Below, piece by piece: positions 52,604-62,597 of a stretch of DNA of 64,000 nt (within the stretch, counting starts at the first letter, position 1; every line of letters starts with the position of its first letter). The stretch is from NCBI RefSeq assembly GCF_001189295.1, contig NZ_CP012159.1, positions 9,780,501 to 9,844,500 of the forward strand, read 5' to 3'. Both the position numbers and the translations under genes were made by a program. The stretch is from Chondromyces crocatus (GTDB taxonomy: Bacteria; Myxococcota_A; Polyangia; Polyangiales; Polyangiaceae). The notes beneath the pieces were generated by a model that had not been told where the DNA came from, did not search any database, and saw nothing but the letters and a program-made list of their open reading frames with translations.

Positions 52604-52906
52604 ATGGAAGACCAGGCGGACCAGACCGTGGGAAACCAGGCCACCTCTCCAGGCTCGGATCGGACCGGCTCCCCGGAGCCCGGCACCGCGACGACGCGCG
52701 CCACCCAGGGCCCGGACCCGGTGATCGGCGCTGGCGTGACCCTCCTCGGCATCTTCTTGATGGGCATCGGTGGTGCCGGGGACATGCACTACTTCTTCAA
52801 CGTCGGCACGCTGGTGGCCGTCACCGGCGCCATCCTGTTCGTGCTGTTCGTGACGTGGACGGCCCTCCGACAACGCCCGCCGGAGCGAACGAAGTCGGAG
52901 CCCTGA
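52604..52906 (+). CDS. Small two-helix membrane protein of unknown function
   Basis: 100 residues from ATG 52604, which is 7 bp after GGAGG (52592-52596). A polar N-terminal arm (Thr/Ser/Gly/Pro) of ~40 residues is followed by two helices, VIGAGVTLLGIFLMGIGGAG and LVAVTGAILFVLFVTWTAL, and a basic tail. No family is recognised. It diverges from hemD by 66 bp. Confidence 0.7.
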   Translation: MEDQADQTVGNQATSPGSDRTGSPEPGTATTRATQGPDPVIGAGVTLLGIFLMGIGGAGDMHYFFNVGTLVAVTGAILFVLFVTWTALRQRPPERTKSEP

Positions 52907-52991
52907 CCCCCGCGAGCGTGCGCGGCCGCTCACCTGCATGCAGCGTCGGGAGGCCATGCGGCTCGTTCGAGCAGCATCACCTCCCTCACCG

Positions 52992-53474
52992 TCACGCCTT
53001 GAGGTCGGGCGCGATCTCCTCCAGCGCCACCCCGAGCTCCTCGGCGATCCGCTCGATCTCGGCCACCTCGGCCGCCGTCATCGCCCCATCGGCGGCGGCG
53101 AGCTGGATCAGGAGCCGCACCACACGCGCGCGCTCGTCGGCATCACACAGCGCCTTCAGCTCGCGGTAACAGCGATCCAGCTCCTGCTCCTGGATCGAGG
53201 GCAGCTTGCCCTCGAGCGCGGAGCAGACGGCGTCGATCGCCCCCGGGCTGAGCCCCTCCACGTGCGCCAGGAGTGCGCGCAGGAGCTCCTCCTCTTTCTG
53301 GGAGAAGCGGCCGTCGGCACACGCCACCTTCCCCAGCAACACGACGACGATGGCGATGTAGCGGAGTACGACCGCCTCGTCATCCGGGAGCGCCTGGCGG
53401 AGCTCCCGGAGCAATGCCCCCAGGTTCGGGAAAGAACTCTCCCGCTGAAGACCGAGCCAGGACAGCAGACCCAC
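52992..53474 (-). CDS. TerB-like helical protein
   Basis: 160 residues. The pairs VACADGRFSQKEEELLRALL and LAAADGAMTAAEVAEIERIAEELG are the ADG...E repeats of the TerB/DjlA-type tellurite-resistance fold, with metal-binding acidic residues. No other ter genes are near, so it is an orphan TerB domain; these are often linked to stress or membrane complexes. It lies just downstream of the S41 protease gene and runs in the same direction (51 bp). Confidence 0.85.
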   Translation of the reverse strand: MGLLSWLGLQRESSFPNLGALLRELRQALPDDEAVVLRYIAIVVVLLGKVACADGRFSQKEEELLRALLAHVEGLSPGAIDAVCSALEGKLPSIQEQELDRCYRELKALCDADERARVVRLLIQLAAADGAMTAAEVAEIERIAEELGVALEEIAPDLKA

Positions 53475-53525
53475 GTCCTGCTCCTTTATCCGTTCCGGTG
53501 TCGTTGAAGCATGGGAATCCCCTCG

Positions 53526-56500
53526 CTACTCGTCACCGGCGCCGACGATCCACTCGTCGACCGGGTCGTCGGACTTCGGCGTCTTCAGGATGGTCCCATC
53601 CGGCCCATCCTTCCGGACCACCAGCGTACGTCGCGTGGTCGTGTCCGCGTTCTCGCGGGCCACCACGCTGATCACGTTCACCCCGGGCCGGAGCGGCGCT
53701 TCGAACTCGATCCCCATCTTCTTCGGGTCTGCGCCGTCGCGGTTCGACTTGTAGAACAGCTTCCGGCTCCCCACGAAAATGTAGGCGTCGAGCAGACGTT
53801 CACCGTCCGAGAGCGTGCCGGTGATCTTCACCGTGTCGCCGCGCGTCGCCATCTCCGACGCGGCCACCTCGACCATCGGCGGCGCGTGGGAGTAGACGTC
53901 CTCGAAGGCCACGGTCGCAGGTGCCGTCCCTCCACGGGTGAGGTCCTTGTCCGCGAGGAACGCGAAGCGCCCCTGGCCGAGCTCGACCTTCAGGAAGCCA
54001 CCCACGCGCGCCAGCGACTTCACTGCGGCGCCAGCGCCCAGCTTGCCGAAGTTGTGCGCGTTCGCGTCCGGCCTGTCGAGGAGAGCCGCGCCCCCCGTGC
54101 CGACCTTCACCACCCCGCTCTCGGGCGCGAGCGTCGCTGGCGCCGACACGGGGATCTTCACCTTCTCGCTCGCGTACTCGCGCAGGTCACGATCGCCCAC
54201 CGTCAAGGTGAGCGTCGCCTCCGGCTCCGTGAGCTGGGGCTGCACGTCGAACGTGAACACCACCCGGCGCACGTCTCCCGGCTGCATGTTGGAGATGTCG
54301 AACCGCCCGGCGTGCAGCAAGAGCCCGTCCCCGGACAGGTTCGAGATGTTCGTCTGCGACTCGTACGAGCGCCCCTTCCCGACGTTCTTCACCGTCAGGT
54401 ACAGGCTGACGCGCTCGCCCTTCTGGATGAGCCCATCGCCGTTCCCGCCGCGGTCGTCGACGATCTGGTACGAGTACTGGAACAGCGGGCGCTCCAGCGC
54501 GCGCACGGTCGGCCGGATCTCCACCGTCGGCGGCTCCGACGAGAGCCCCTCGGCTTCGAGCTTCACCTTCAGGCCGTCGCTGCGGGAGAGGGCGTCCATC
54601 GGGATGCGGCAGTTCCGCTTCTCGTCCCCGGAGCGCGGCCGGATGGTCCCGAACTTCCGCCCCTCGACCTCGCACCACCCGAGCGGCGCCTTCGCCGTCT
54701 TCGACTGGCCAGGCGCCACCTTGCCGAAGATCAGCTCCTTGCTGTTGAAGTACGGGTTGTCGCTGTCGGTCGTACCGCGCAGCCGGTAGACCGGCTGGCT
54801 CCCGGTGTTCTTCACCGTCACCCGCAGCTCCATCGGCTGCCCTGCGGTGACCTCGGCGCCCTTCCGGTCGGTCTCGATGTTGACCTCGAGCTCCGGCTTC
54901 ACCTGCGCCGAGGCATCGGGCGGCGCCGCCCAGTCGACGCCGAGCTTGCCCAGCTCACCCGCCACCTTGTTCAGCTCCTCCTTGCCCACCTGCTCGATGA
55001 AGTCGTGCACGGCGCGGAGCTGCTCCAGCCGCGCCACCTTCGGCGGCAGGCGCCCCACCAGATCGCGCGCGAAGCGGATGGGGAAGTCGAGCGAGAAGTC
55101 GTCGTCCAGCTCGCCACCGCGCTCGCGGAGCTGCTCGCGATCGGCGCTCGTGAGCTGGTAGCGCACCACCTCCAGGGGCTTGCCCCCCGACGCGGCCTGC
55201 GCATTCGACAGGTGCGCCGACAGATCGCGCTCACGAAGACCGTCCTTCGTGACCGTCAGATCCATCTCCAGCTCGTCCACGGTCATCGGGTCCAGCTCGA
55301 TGTCGGGCGTCACGCCCACGCCCTGGATCGAGACGTCGCCCGGGGTCAGGTACTGCGCGATGGTCAGCTTGAGGGCCGCCTTCTCCGCGGTCACGTCCGG
55401 GAAGACGAGCTGCACGCTCCCCTTGCCGAACGAGGTCTGCCCCACGATCACGCCACGGTTGTGGTTCTTCAGCGCGCCGGCCACGATCTCGCTCGCGCTG
55501 GCGCTGTTGCCGTTGATCAGCACCACGATCGGGTACGCCGGCTCGGTCCCGGGCCCCTTGGCCCGCTTCTCCTCGCGCCCCTCGGAGGCGCCCACCGTGG
55601 AGACGATCACCCCGTCGGTCAGGAACTTGTCGGCCACCCGCGCGGCCTGATCGAGAAGCCCGCCCGGGTTGCCGCGCAGGTCGAGCACCAGCCCCTTGAT
55701 GGGCCCGCGGCTGCGCATCGTGTCGAGCGCCGCGTCCAGCTCCGCCGTCGTCGTCGCCTGGAACTGCTTCAGCCGGACGTAGCCGATCCCGGCCTCGAGC
55801 TGGCGCGCCTCCACCGAGCGCACCTTGATCACCTCGCGGCTCAGCTCGAAGGGACGGGGCTCCTTCCAGCCGCCCTCCCCCTCGCGCACCACCCACACCG
55901 TGACCTTCGTCCCGGGATCGCCCCGGAGCCGCCGCACAGCGTCGTCGAGCGGCATGTTCAAGGTCGACTCGTTGTTGATCTTCACGATCCGGTCGAACCG
56001 CTTGATGCCCGAGCGCCCCGCCGGCGTGTCCGGCATCGGGTTCATCACCGTCAGGAGCTGGTCACGGATCGAGATCACGATCCCCAGACCGCCGAACGCG
56101 CCCGAGGTGGAGACGTTCATCTCCTTGTACGCCTCGGGAGACAGGAAGACCGAGTGCGGATCGAGCGTGTGCAGCATCCCGTTGCACGCCGCGTACTCCA
56201 CGTCACGGAGATCGACCTCCGTCCCGCGCAGGTGCTTCTGCAGGAAGGAGAACACCTCGCGCAGGCGCGCCGACACATCCCAGGGCCCCTGGATGTTGTC
56301 GACGCGGAACTTCTTCTCGTTGTTCTCGACGCGGATCGTCACCTCGTTCGCATCGCCGTTGCTCAGGACGATGACCTGAGCCACGTCACGCTGGACGTAG
56401 TTCAGCGCCGACAAGAACATCTCCCGGGGGCGCACCCGCTCCGGGTCGACGTACTTGTCGCGGATCATCTTGAGGGTCTCGTTCACGGCCTCCAGGCGGG

Positions 56501-56666
56501 TCAGGTCGTACGGCGCCTTCGCCGACGGGCCCGTGACCGCGAGCGCCGGCTCGAAGCCGCGCCATAGGCCGCCCGGACCGAACTGGAGCGCGAAGTACGT
56601 GGCCAGAGCGAAGGCCCCGAACAAGGCGAGGGCCTTTCCGAGACGCTCGAGCAGTCTGTGGGGCAT
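53526..56666 (-). CDS. S41 (CtpA-like) peptidase with PDZ and long C-terminal envelope region
   Basis: About 1,046 residues from ATG 56666, which starts a membrane anchor (ALALFGAFALATYFALQ). A helical N-domain is followed by PDZ (FGGLGIVISIRDQLLTVMNPMPDTPAGRSG, ~185) and the S41 core with NGNSASASEIVAGAL (nucleophile Ser) and TSFGKGSVQ (general-base Lys). Common CtpA/B enzymes end near 450 residues; here about 550 more follow, with CARDB/Ig-like beta domains (VYRLRGTTDSDNPYFNSKEL, YQIVDDRGGNGDGLIQKGE), an SH3b-like segment (DRPDANAHNFGKLGAGAAVK) and a last beta domain. It should cleave periplasmic proteins at their C-termini. Confidence 0.92.
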   Translation of the reverse strand: MPHRLLERLGKALALFGAFALATYFALQFGPGGLWRGFEPALAVTGPSAKAPYDLTRLEAVNETLKMIRDKYVDPERVRPREMFLSALNYVQRDVAQVIVLSNGDANEVTIRVENNEKKFRVDNIQGPWDVSARLREVFSFLQKHLRGTEVDLRDVEYAACNGMLHTLDPHSVFLSPEAYKEMNVSTSGAFGGLGIVISIRDQLLTVMNPMPDTPAGRSGIKRFDRIVKINNESTLNMPLDDAVRRLRGDPGTKVTVWVVREGEGGWKEPRPFELSREVIKVRSVEARQLEAGIGYVRLKQFQATTTAELDAALDTMRSRGPIKGLVLDLRGNPGGLLDQAARVADKFLTDGVIVSTVGASEGREEKRAKGPGTEPAYPIVVLINGNSASASEIVAGALKNHNRGVIVGQTSFGKGSVQLVFPDVTAEKAALKLTIAQYLTPGDVSIQGVGVTPDIELDPMTVDELEMDLTVTKDGLRERDLSAHLSNAQAASGGKPLEVVRYQLTSADREQLRERGGELDDDFSLDFPIRFARDLVGRLPPKVARLEQLRAVHDFIEQVGKEELNKVAGELGKLGVDWAAPPDASAQVKPELEVNIETDRKGAEVTAGQPMELRVTVKNTGSQPVYRLRGTTDSDNPYFNSKELIFGKVAPGQSKTAKAPLGWCEVEGRKFGTIRPRSGDEKRNCRIPMDALSRSDGLKVKLEAEGLSSEPPTVEIRPTVRALERPLFQYSYQIVDDRGGNGDGLIQKGERVSLYLTVKNVGKGRSYESQTNISNLSGDGLLLHAGRFDISNMQPGDVRRVVFTFDVQPQLTEPEATLTLTVGDRDLREYASEKVKIPVSAPATLAPESGVVKVGTGGAALLDRPDANAHNFGKLGAGAAVKSLARVGGFLKVELGQGRFAFLADKDLTRGGTAPATVAFEDVYSHAPPMVEVAASEMATRGDTVKITGTLSDGERLLDAYIFVGSRKLFYKSNRDGADPKKMGIEFEAPLRPGVNVISVVARENADTTTRRTLVVRKDGPDGTILKTPKSDDPVDEWIVGAGDE

Positions 56667-56875
56667 ATAGCGATCGAGTATAGACTCGGGGAAGCCGGAG
56701 TCGAGATGGGGCGGACGGCTGACTGCGACCGGGCGGGGCGCTACGGACACGACGCCGCCAGCATCCGAGACGCCCCGAGCCCGTGACGACCGGCAGACCC
56801 CCCTCACGGAGGGCGGCCCTCTCCGAGGCTTCGGCGCCGAGCTTGCCCGTGCTACCGTCCCTCCCGGGAAACACG

Positions 56876-57520
56876 ATGCCTGGGAGACAGCGCAAGGGAC
56901 GGGTGAGCCTCCTCCTCTCGACCGCAGCGCTCGCCGCAGCGCTCGCCGGCGGAGCGCGCGAGGCGAGCGCGCAGGAGAAGGTCAGCGGGACCGGCAAGGG
57001 CATCGTCGGCACGACCTTGCTCGGCGGTGAGGCGGTGATGATCGGTCTCGCCGCCTTCGGCGTCGAGTCGACGTGGCCGTACCTCGTTTTCGGCGGCGCC
57101 GGCATGATCGCGGGCGGCATCGGTGGCTGGGCCATCGAGAGCGCCGCGCCTCCGGCCGAGGTCCCGCTCTACCTGCTGGCGGGCGGGATGGCGCTCATCA
57201 TCCCCACCGTCATCGTCACGCTCAACGCCACCGCCTACCGGCCGCCCGTCGAGCGCGAGGATCCTGCGCGACAGGAGCCCTCTCCCGAAGGCCCCAAGAT
57301 CGAGGGCGACCTCCGGATCAACACCAGCCGCGTCCGCACCGCGCCCCCCGCCGCACCGCCTCGCCCGGCGCTCGGCCTGGTCGATCTCGATCCGCAGCGC
57401 CTCGCCTTCGGGCTGCCCGCGCCGGAGATCAGGCCGCTGTACTCCTCCCAGGAGATGATGCGCTTCGGCGTGCTCCAGGGTCAGGAGTTCCGCTTCCCTC
57501 TCGTCCGCGCCACGTTCTAG
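56876..57520 (+). CDS. Hypothetical envelope protein with signal peptide and two helices
   Basis: 214 residues from ATG 56876, which opens a clear signal peptide ending ASAQ. Two hydrophobic stretches follow (LLGGEAVMIGLAAFGV/YLVFGGAGMIAGGIGGW and LYLLAGGMALIIPTVIV), then a Pro-rich tail. No family is recognised. Divergent from the S41 gene (210 bp). Confidence 0.7.
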   Translation: MPGRQRKGRVSLLLSTAALAAALAGGAREASAQEKVSGTGKGIVGTTLLGGEAVMIGLAAFGVESTWPYLVFGGAGMIAGGIGGWAIESAAPPAEVPLYLLAGGMALIIPTVIVTLNATAYRPPVEREDPARQEPSPEGPKIEGDLRINTSRVRTAPPAAPPRPALGLVDLDPQRLAFGLPAPEIRPLYSSQEMMRFGVLQGQEFRFPLVRATF

Positions 57521-57669
57521 CGCTCAGACAAGCGCATCAAAATCGACGGTGGCGGCACCGGGTCTCCCACAGGGGGATCGGACGACTGCGCCCCGGGTCG
57601 AGTCTCCGAGTCCGTGCTGCAGGCCGACAGCGAAAGACCCGCCCTCATCCGCAGCGCGTGATGGCCTAC

Positions 57670-59079
57670 CTACGTGGACTTCATGAAACCGAGGTCGGAC
57701 GACTCATACCGCCCGATGTTGGGAAAGACGGTCGCCATCTCGCTCGCTGGAGTACCCATCCACCTGGCGAGAGTAGCCCCGTACTGATCCACGCTCACTG
57801 CCGGAAGAAGCCTGCCCTGCCCGACATCATGCCGACCATTCACCGCAACGTCTGGCAGCTGCCCGAACCACGAACGTGGTTGGACCGAGTCACCCATCAC
57901 GAAATGGTAACCACCCCACCCGTGATCGCTTCCATCGCCATTGTTCGTGAGTGTACGACCGAAGTCCGAAGCCGTGAAGGTCGTGACGTTCGCGGAAACA
58001 CCCATGGTCACGGTTGCGTCGTAGAAAGCCTTCAGTGCACTGGCGAGGGCTCCGTGCAGGATGGGCTGCTTCTCGGCGGCCATCGCGTGCAGATCGAAGG
58101 TCCCGAAGGAAACGAAAAATACCTGGCGCTTCACACCGAGAGCCGACCGCGCAGCGATCAGACGGGCCACGAGGTTCAACTGTGCCGAGAGGCTGTTTCC
58201 AGCGATCAGCGCCTGATCGCCCACGCCGGCCAAGGCATCCGTGAGCACCGCCTCTGTTCCGATCGAGCGTCTGGCCACAGACGCATGGCTCTCCTCGAAC
58301 AGGTGACCTCGGGGAGCCTGAAGTTGACTGCTCATCGCCGCGATCACCGCGGGGTCCACGGCAGCTCCCACGGAGGGAACGGGCAGCAGCTTGACGGCAC
58401 CACCAGCGCTCGGACTCACCTGATACTGAGACACATTCCTTCCCGACATGAACACCGAGTTGCCGGTCGCAGAGATGCTCGTGAACATGCTGCCATTCGC
58501 GCCGTTGCCACTGAGCATGAGGTCCGCCATGCGTCCTCCCCAGCCCGTGGTCATTCCTTCCGTGCCGCCGGACTGCCAGGTCGACTGCTGGTCGTTGTGA
58601 GAGAAGAGCTTGGCCGGGACGCCGATGTTTTGTTTGTACTGGGCCAGCGTGAGCGGTCCGAGCAACGGTCCCACATTCATCACCATCGCCATGTGCCCCT
58701 GATCGAAGAGTGACTTCAGGGGCGCGAGGCTCGGGCTGAGCGCCATGCGCCGGCCGTCCGTCCATGCATTCGACGGCACCAGCTCCGTGGCCTGGAGCGA
58801 TGCCTGCTCGATCTTGATTGCACCGCGCAGCCTCGCATATTTATCGTAGTTCGCTGGGTCGAGCGGGATCAGCGTGTTGTGACAGTCGTTCCCGCCTGCG
58901 AGGAACACACAGACCAGCGCACGATAATCCTCTCCGTCGTCCGCGCGTGCCGTCGAGGAGATGGCGGCGCTGGTTCCAATCGCTCCCAGGTTCATTGCCC
59001 AGCGCAAAGCCGGCACACCTGCAGCCGAGAGAACACCACATCGCATCAAGAACTGACGACGGGATACCGATTTCGACAT
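57670..59079 (-). CDS. Tat-exported DUF1501 protein
   Basis: 469 residues with the twin-arginine signal SRRQFLMRCGVLSAAG. The body is DUF1501: RALVCVFLAGGNDCHNTLIPL, MVMNVGPLLGPL, FSHNDQQSTWQSG and, near the end, TASDFGRTLTNNGDGSDHGWGGYHF, which contains the FGRT and DHGWG metal-site motifs of this alkaline-phosphatase-superfamily branch. It lies 12 bp after the DUF1800 gene, the usual pair. The biochemical function of the pair is not known. Confidence 0.92.
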   Translation of the reverse strand: MSKSVSRRQFLMRCGVLSAAGVPALRWAMNLGAIGTSAAISSTARADDGEDYRALVCVFLAGGNDCHNTLIPLDPANYDKYARLRGAIKIEQASLQATELVPSNAWTDGRRMALSPSLAPLKSLFDQGHMAMVMNVGPLLGPLTLAQYKQNIGVPAKLFSHNDQQSTWQSGGTEGMTTGWGGRMADLMLSGNGANGSMFTSISATGNSVFMSGRNVSQYQVSPSAGGAVKLLPVPSVGAAVDPAVIAAMSSQLQAPRGHLFEESHASVARRSIGTEAVLTDALAGVGDQALIAGNSLSAQLNLVARLIAARSALGVKRQVFFVSFGTFDLHAMAAEKQPILHGALASALKAFYDATVTMGVSANVTTFTASDFGRTLTNNGDGSDHGWGGYHFVMGDSVQPRSWFGQLPDVAVNGRHDVGQGRLLPAVSVDQYGATLARWMGTPASEMATVFPNIGRYESSDLGFMKST

Positions 59080-59091
59080 GGGATCTCTCCT

Positions 59092-61107
59092 TTACTTCTG
59101 AATCAAGTATTCGGGCGATGACAGGATCATGAGCAGCGCAGTACGCACGCGAGTCCTCTGCGCCGACGTGCCAACCGCTGCCTGATTCCCCAGCGCCTCT
59201 TCGATTGCACTCACGCTGTCGGCCGAGAGTGAATCGTTGGCGAGCTTCAAGTTCAGGTCCGCGACCAGACCTCCTGGATGTGCCTGAGCTGCGAGTCCGA
59301 GCCACGGGGTCATGTCGATCGAGACGGCGCCCGTGGTCCTGGGTGCGCCGCCGTTCATGAAACCTTGCAGGTAATTGATGACGCCAGGGATCGCTGTCTC
59401 CGTGGTGATCTGGAATTCAGGCCCCACCAGGTCGGCTGCCGAGATCGCCGAGTTGGGCGGTACGTACCCGGGCCGATAGAAATTGAACACCGATTGCGAT
59501 CGCAGCGGGCTCTGACTCAACTGGGTTGCTGGATCGCTCATGTTCATCGCCACGAGACTGGACCAGACGAGACCGCTGCGGTTCAAGCCGAGCAGACGAG
59601 CGAGTCCCGTCAGGCGAACAACGGGTTCACGTACTTTACCCCAGCAGGCGGCGGGCGACGTGATGTTGAGCGGAGACCGGGCCTCCGGGTCGCGCAGGAT
59701 CTGCTCGATGAGTGCCTTCATGTCGCCGCGTTCGCCATTGCCATTGTCGGCAAACTTGTCTGCGACGCGCTTGACGTAGGCCGCGCTCGGATTGCTGGTC
59801 ACCAGACGCTGAATCAGCTGGCGGGCGAGGAATGGCCCCACGTTCGGGTGATTGAACAGGGTATCGATGGCGATTTCCAGGGAGGTCACCCCATCCGTGC
59901 CAGCCGGGATGGTGACACCGAGGAACTCTTTCTCCTCGGGAGCGTGTCGCGACGCCGTCATCACCATGGGATTCCGATAGCATTCACAGAACACGGCGTT
60001 CACCCCTCGCGGGGGGCCGTCGATGGACGTGCCACCTGGGGCTCCTGTCAGGGTGCCGCTCCCGTCTCGGCTGTCGAACTCCCAGTCCCAGCCGGTGAAG
60101 ACGCGTGATAGGCCCATCACGTCCTCGGTCGTATACGTCTCCAGCTCGGCGCCACTCGCGTCGAGCTTGTGGGCACCATCGCTGTTGAGCTCCAGCAGTC
60201 CGATGGAGAACAGCTGCATCACCTCGCGCGCATAGTTCTCATCGGGCTGGACCAGCACGGTCACGCCGTCGGCGTCGTACACGGCCTTCTTGTTGCCCTT
60301 GTGCGACAGATACATGCCCATCGCCGGATTGAGCGAGATGTCTTTCAGCAGGTCACGAAAATTGCCGAACGCATTTCGCTCGAGCACGTCGAGATATCCT
60401 GCAGCCAACAGTGCATTCTGGTAGCCATTTCCGCCGAGCCCCTCCATCGACACGACGAGAATCTGCGAAAGTGCGTAGCTCACTCGTTTGCGAAGCTGAT
60501 CCGGACTGGTCATGAAAGAGGCCCAGACCGCTGCATCGAGAACTTGATAGGGAAGACTTATCGGGTCGGCTGTTTGTGGATTGTTCTGGCTGTTGAACCA
60601 GGCGGTCTGCAGCGCACGCACCCGATCCCAGGTGGTGATACCGATGGGAAGCTCGAACTGTTGATGGATCCACGCGCCCCTCCACAGCTCGCTCAGACGC
60701 GCGACATCATCATCCGTCGCCCCGAACGTTGCTTGGTTGAGGAAGCGGACTGCCGAACGCGCTGGCATGTTCGTCGGCAGCCCGTCCGCACCAAGCGCAG
60801 TTCCCGCAGGGAGAGCGAGCAGCTCGTCCGCCTTCTCGTCCGCGAGGGACATCCCCAAGCTCGGCGTCCCTTCGCCATCGTCCGAACCGCCGATGCATCC
60901 GGTGATCGGTCGGTAGCTGGGAGAATCACCGTCGCCCCCATCACCGTCGCCCCCAGCGTCCGGGATGCCCGTGGATGCGCTCCCACTGGCGCCGATGCCG
61001 CTACCTCCCGCTCCGTCACCGTCCGCCGAGCACGCTGGCGAGCCGGCCACGATGGGTACGCACACCGCGGCGACGAGAAGCGTGCAAGCCCAATTCGAAC
61101 CCTTCAT
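59092..61107 (-). CDS. DUF1800 lipoprotein
   Basis: 671 residues from ATG 61107, with GAGGAG 6 bp upstream. The signal peptide ends VAGSPAC, a likely lipoprotein, followed by a Gly/Asp/Ser linker. DUF1800 motifs: SAVRFLNQATFGATDDDVARL near residue 130, ENYAREVMQLFSIG, VFTGWDWEF, HPNVGPFLARQLIQRLVTSNPS and SVFNFYRPGYVP. First of the two-gene export unit with DUF1501. Confidence 0.93.
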   Translation of the reverse strand: MKGSNWACTLLVAAVCVPIVAGSPACSADGDGAGGSGIGASGSASTGIPDAGGDGDGGDGDSPSYRPITGCIGGSDDGEGTPSLGMSLADEKADELLALPAGTALGADGLPTNMPARSAVRFLNQATFGATDDDVARLSELWRGAWIHQQFELPIGITTWDRVRALQTAWFNSQNNPQTADPISLPYQVLDAAVWASFMTSPDQLRKRVSYALSQILVVSMEGLGGNGYQNALLAAGYLDVLERNAFGNFRDLLKDISLNPAMGMYLSHKGNKKAVYDADGVTVLVQPDENYAREVMQLFSIGLLELNSDGAHKLDASGAELETYTTEDVMGLSRVFTGWDWEFDSRDGSGTLTGAPGGTSIDGPPRGVNAVFCECYRNPMVMTASRHAPEEKEFLGVTIPAGTDGVTSLEIAIDTLFNHPNVGPFLARQLIQRLVTSNPSAAYVKRVADKFADNGNGERGDMKALIEQILRDPEARSPLNITSPAACWGKVREPVVRLTGLARLLGLNRSGLVWSSLVAMNMSDPATQLSQSPLRSQSVFNFYRPGYVPPNSAISAADLVGPEFQITTETAIPGVINYLQGFMNGGAPRTTGAVSIDMTPWLGLAAQAHPGGLVADLNLKLANDSLSADSVSAIEEALGNQAAVGTSAQRTRVRTALLMILSSPEYLIQK

Positions 61108-61295
61108 TCGCGACTCCTCGGCTGGAACCAACGGACTCACCCGTGCAGCTCGCCGCCGGCAACGCTGCACGCAGCCGTCCGACGGGTTCGAGCTCGACCT
61201 GCTGTCCGTGGAGTCGACTTGTCGGGGTGACATCCGTCACGAAAAGTGTCGCCCCGAAGAAAACCTGGTTCAGACCTCGCGACGAGGGACCGCGA

Positions 61296-62597
61296 TCAGG
61301 GGATCGGGACGCGCGTCGGCGTCGAGAGGATCTGCGGCACATCTTGACCGAGCTCACCTCGGGTGCCGTCGCCCCAGCAGAACAGGCCATCATAGCCATT
61401 GGTGGCGCACGTCGCGTCTCCGTGCGCGGAGATCTGCTTGAAGATGCCGACATACGAGCGGACCGAGCGCGGGGCCAGAGAACATCTCTTGCCGCCGCAG
61501 TCGTCGCTGGTGGTGTCGCCGTCGCCAATCTGGCCGTGCGAGTCGCTTCCGAAGCAGGAGACAGAGCCATCATGTAGAAGCACGCAGGAATGCGCGTCGC
61601 CGACCGCGACCCGGCGCGCGGGTCCCAGACCCCTGACCATGACGGGGGCCAGCGCACATGGCGACCCCTCGCAGGTATCGGGGGCCGTCGTGCCGATGCC
61701 GAGCTGCCCGAGCTCGGCGCGACCGAAGCACTGGACGAACCCTTCTCGGTCGACGAGGCAGCCGTGCGTCGGACCGAGCGCGACATCCATGGTGCCGGCG
61801 ACGGTGAGCGCGGTGGGCGTGAACACGCCAGTGTGGCTCGTCCCCACACCGAGTGAGCCGCTGACATTGCGCCCGAAGCAACGCCATCCACTGGGCGCGG
61901 AGTAGGCGCAGGTCGCGAAGGGGCCAGCGCGGAGGTCGGTGATGCCCGTCAAGCCCGGCACGAGCGCGGGCACCTCGCTGCATCGCAAGATGTCGGTGGG
62001 CGAGACGGCCAGTCGGGTCGCCTCCTCGACGTTTGCGGGCAGGCCGCAGTCGCCGAGGGTGTTCGGATCCCGGCCGAGCTGCCCATGGACGCCGATACCC
62101 CAGCACCAAACGCCGCCGCTGGACGACAGGCCACAGGCGTGTCCGCGACCGGCGACGAGCTTGGAGAGCGCGTGTCTTCCGTCGACCGCGACGAAGTTCG
62201 TATGCGCGTCTCGATCGTGCTGACCACGCCCGAGCATGCCAAAGGAATTTCCGCCAGCGCAGCGTGTATCGCCACCCAGCGTCGCGCACAGAAAGGAATC
62301 GCCGAGCGTCACCGAGCTGGTCGGGGTCTGGCCGATTCGGATGGCCTTCGCTGCCACACACGGCTCCCCCGCGCAGGTCTCGGTGAACGTCGACGGAGGG
62401 ACCCCGAAGCGACCATCGGTGCCGACGCCGTAACACCGAAGGATCCCGTCGGAGCCTACGGCACACGTCGCCGACGCGCCCATCGCGAACAGGAACTCAC
62501 TCTCCTCGGCTGGATCGCTGCTCCCGAGATCGACGTGTGCGACCCCGCATGCGAGCTGCGACATCGCCACGAACAGGAAGGTGCTGCCGCGTTTCAC
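61296..62597 (-). CDS. RCC1-repeat lipoprotein
   Basis: 433 residues starting at GTG 62597, which overlaps the upstream stop as GTGA. The signal ends FVAMSQLACG (lipobox). At least six RCC1-type blades follow with paired Cys: ATCAVGSDGILRCYGVGTDGRFG, HACGLSSSGGVWCWGIGVHGQLG, HSCVLLHDGSVSCFGSDSHGQIG and TCATNGYDGLFCWGDGTRGELG. A seven-blade propeller held by disulphides on the cell surface is likely. The set with sigma and anti-sigma factors suggests a sensor or target role. Confidence 0.88.
   Translation of the reverse strand: MKRGSTFLFVAMSQLACGVAHVDLGSSDPAEESEFLFAMGASATCAVGSDGILRCYGVGTDGRFGVPPSTFTETCAGEPCVAAKAIRIGQTPTSSVTLGDSFLCATLGGDTRCAGGNSFGMLGRGQHDRDAHTNFVAVDGRHALSKLVAGRGHACGLSSSGGVWCWGIGVHGQLGRDPNTLGDCGLPANVEEATRLAVSPTDILRCSEVPALVPGLTGITDLRAGPFATCAYSAPSGWRCFGRNVSGSLGVGTSHTGVFTPTALTVAGTMDVALGPTHGCLVDREGFVQCFGRAELGQLGIGTTAPDTCEGSPCALAPVMVRGLGPARRVAVGDAHSCVLLHDGSVSCFGSDSHGQIGDGDTTSDDCGGKRCSLAPRSVRSYVGIFKQISAHGDATCATNGYDGLFCWGDGTRGELGQDVPQILSTPTRVPIP

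Noticed and set aside
53511-56567. 1,018-codon plus-strand open frame across the S41 protease
   Set aside because: Antisense shadow of a gene with intact catalytic motifs; His/Arg/Leu-rich without domains.
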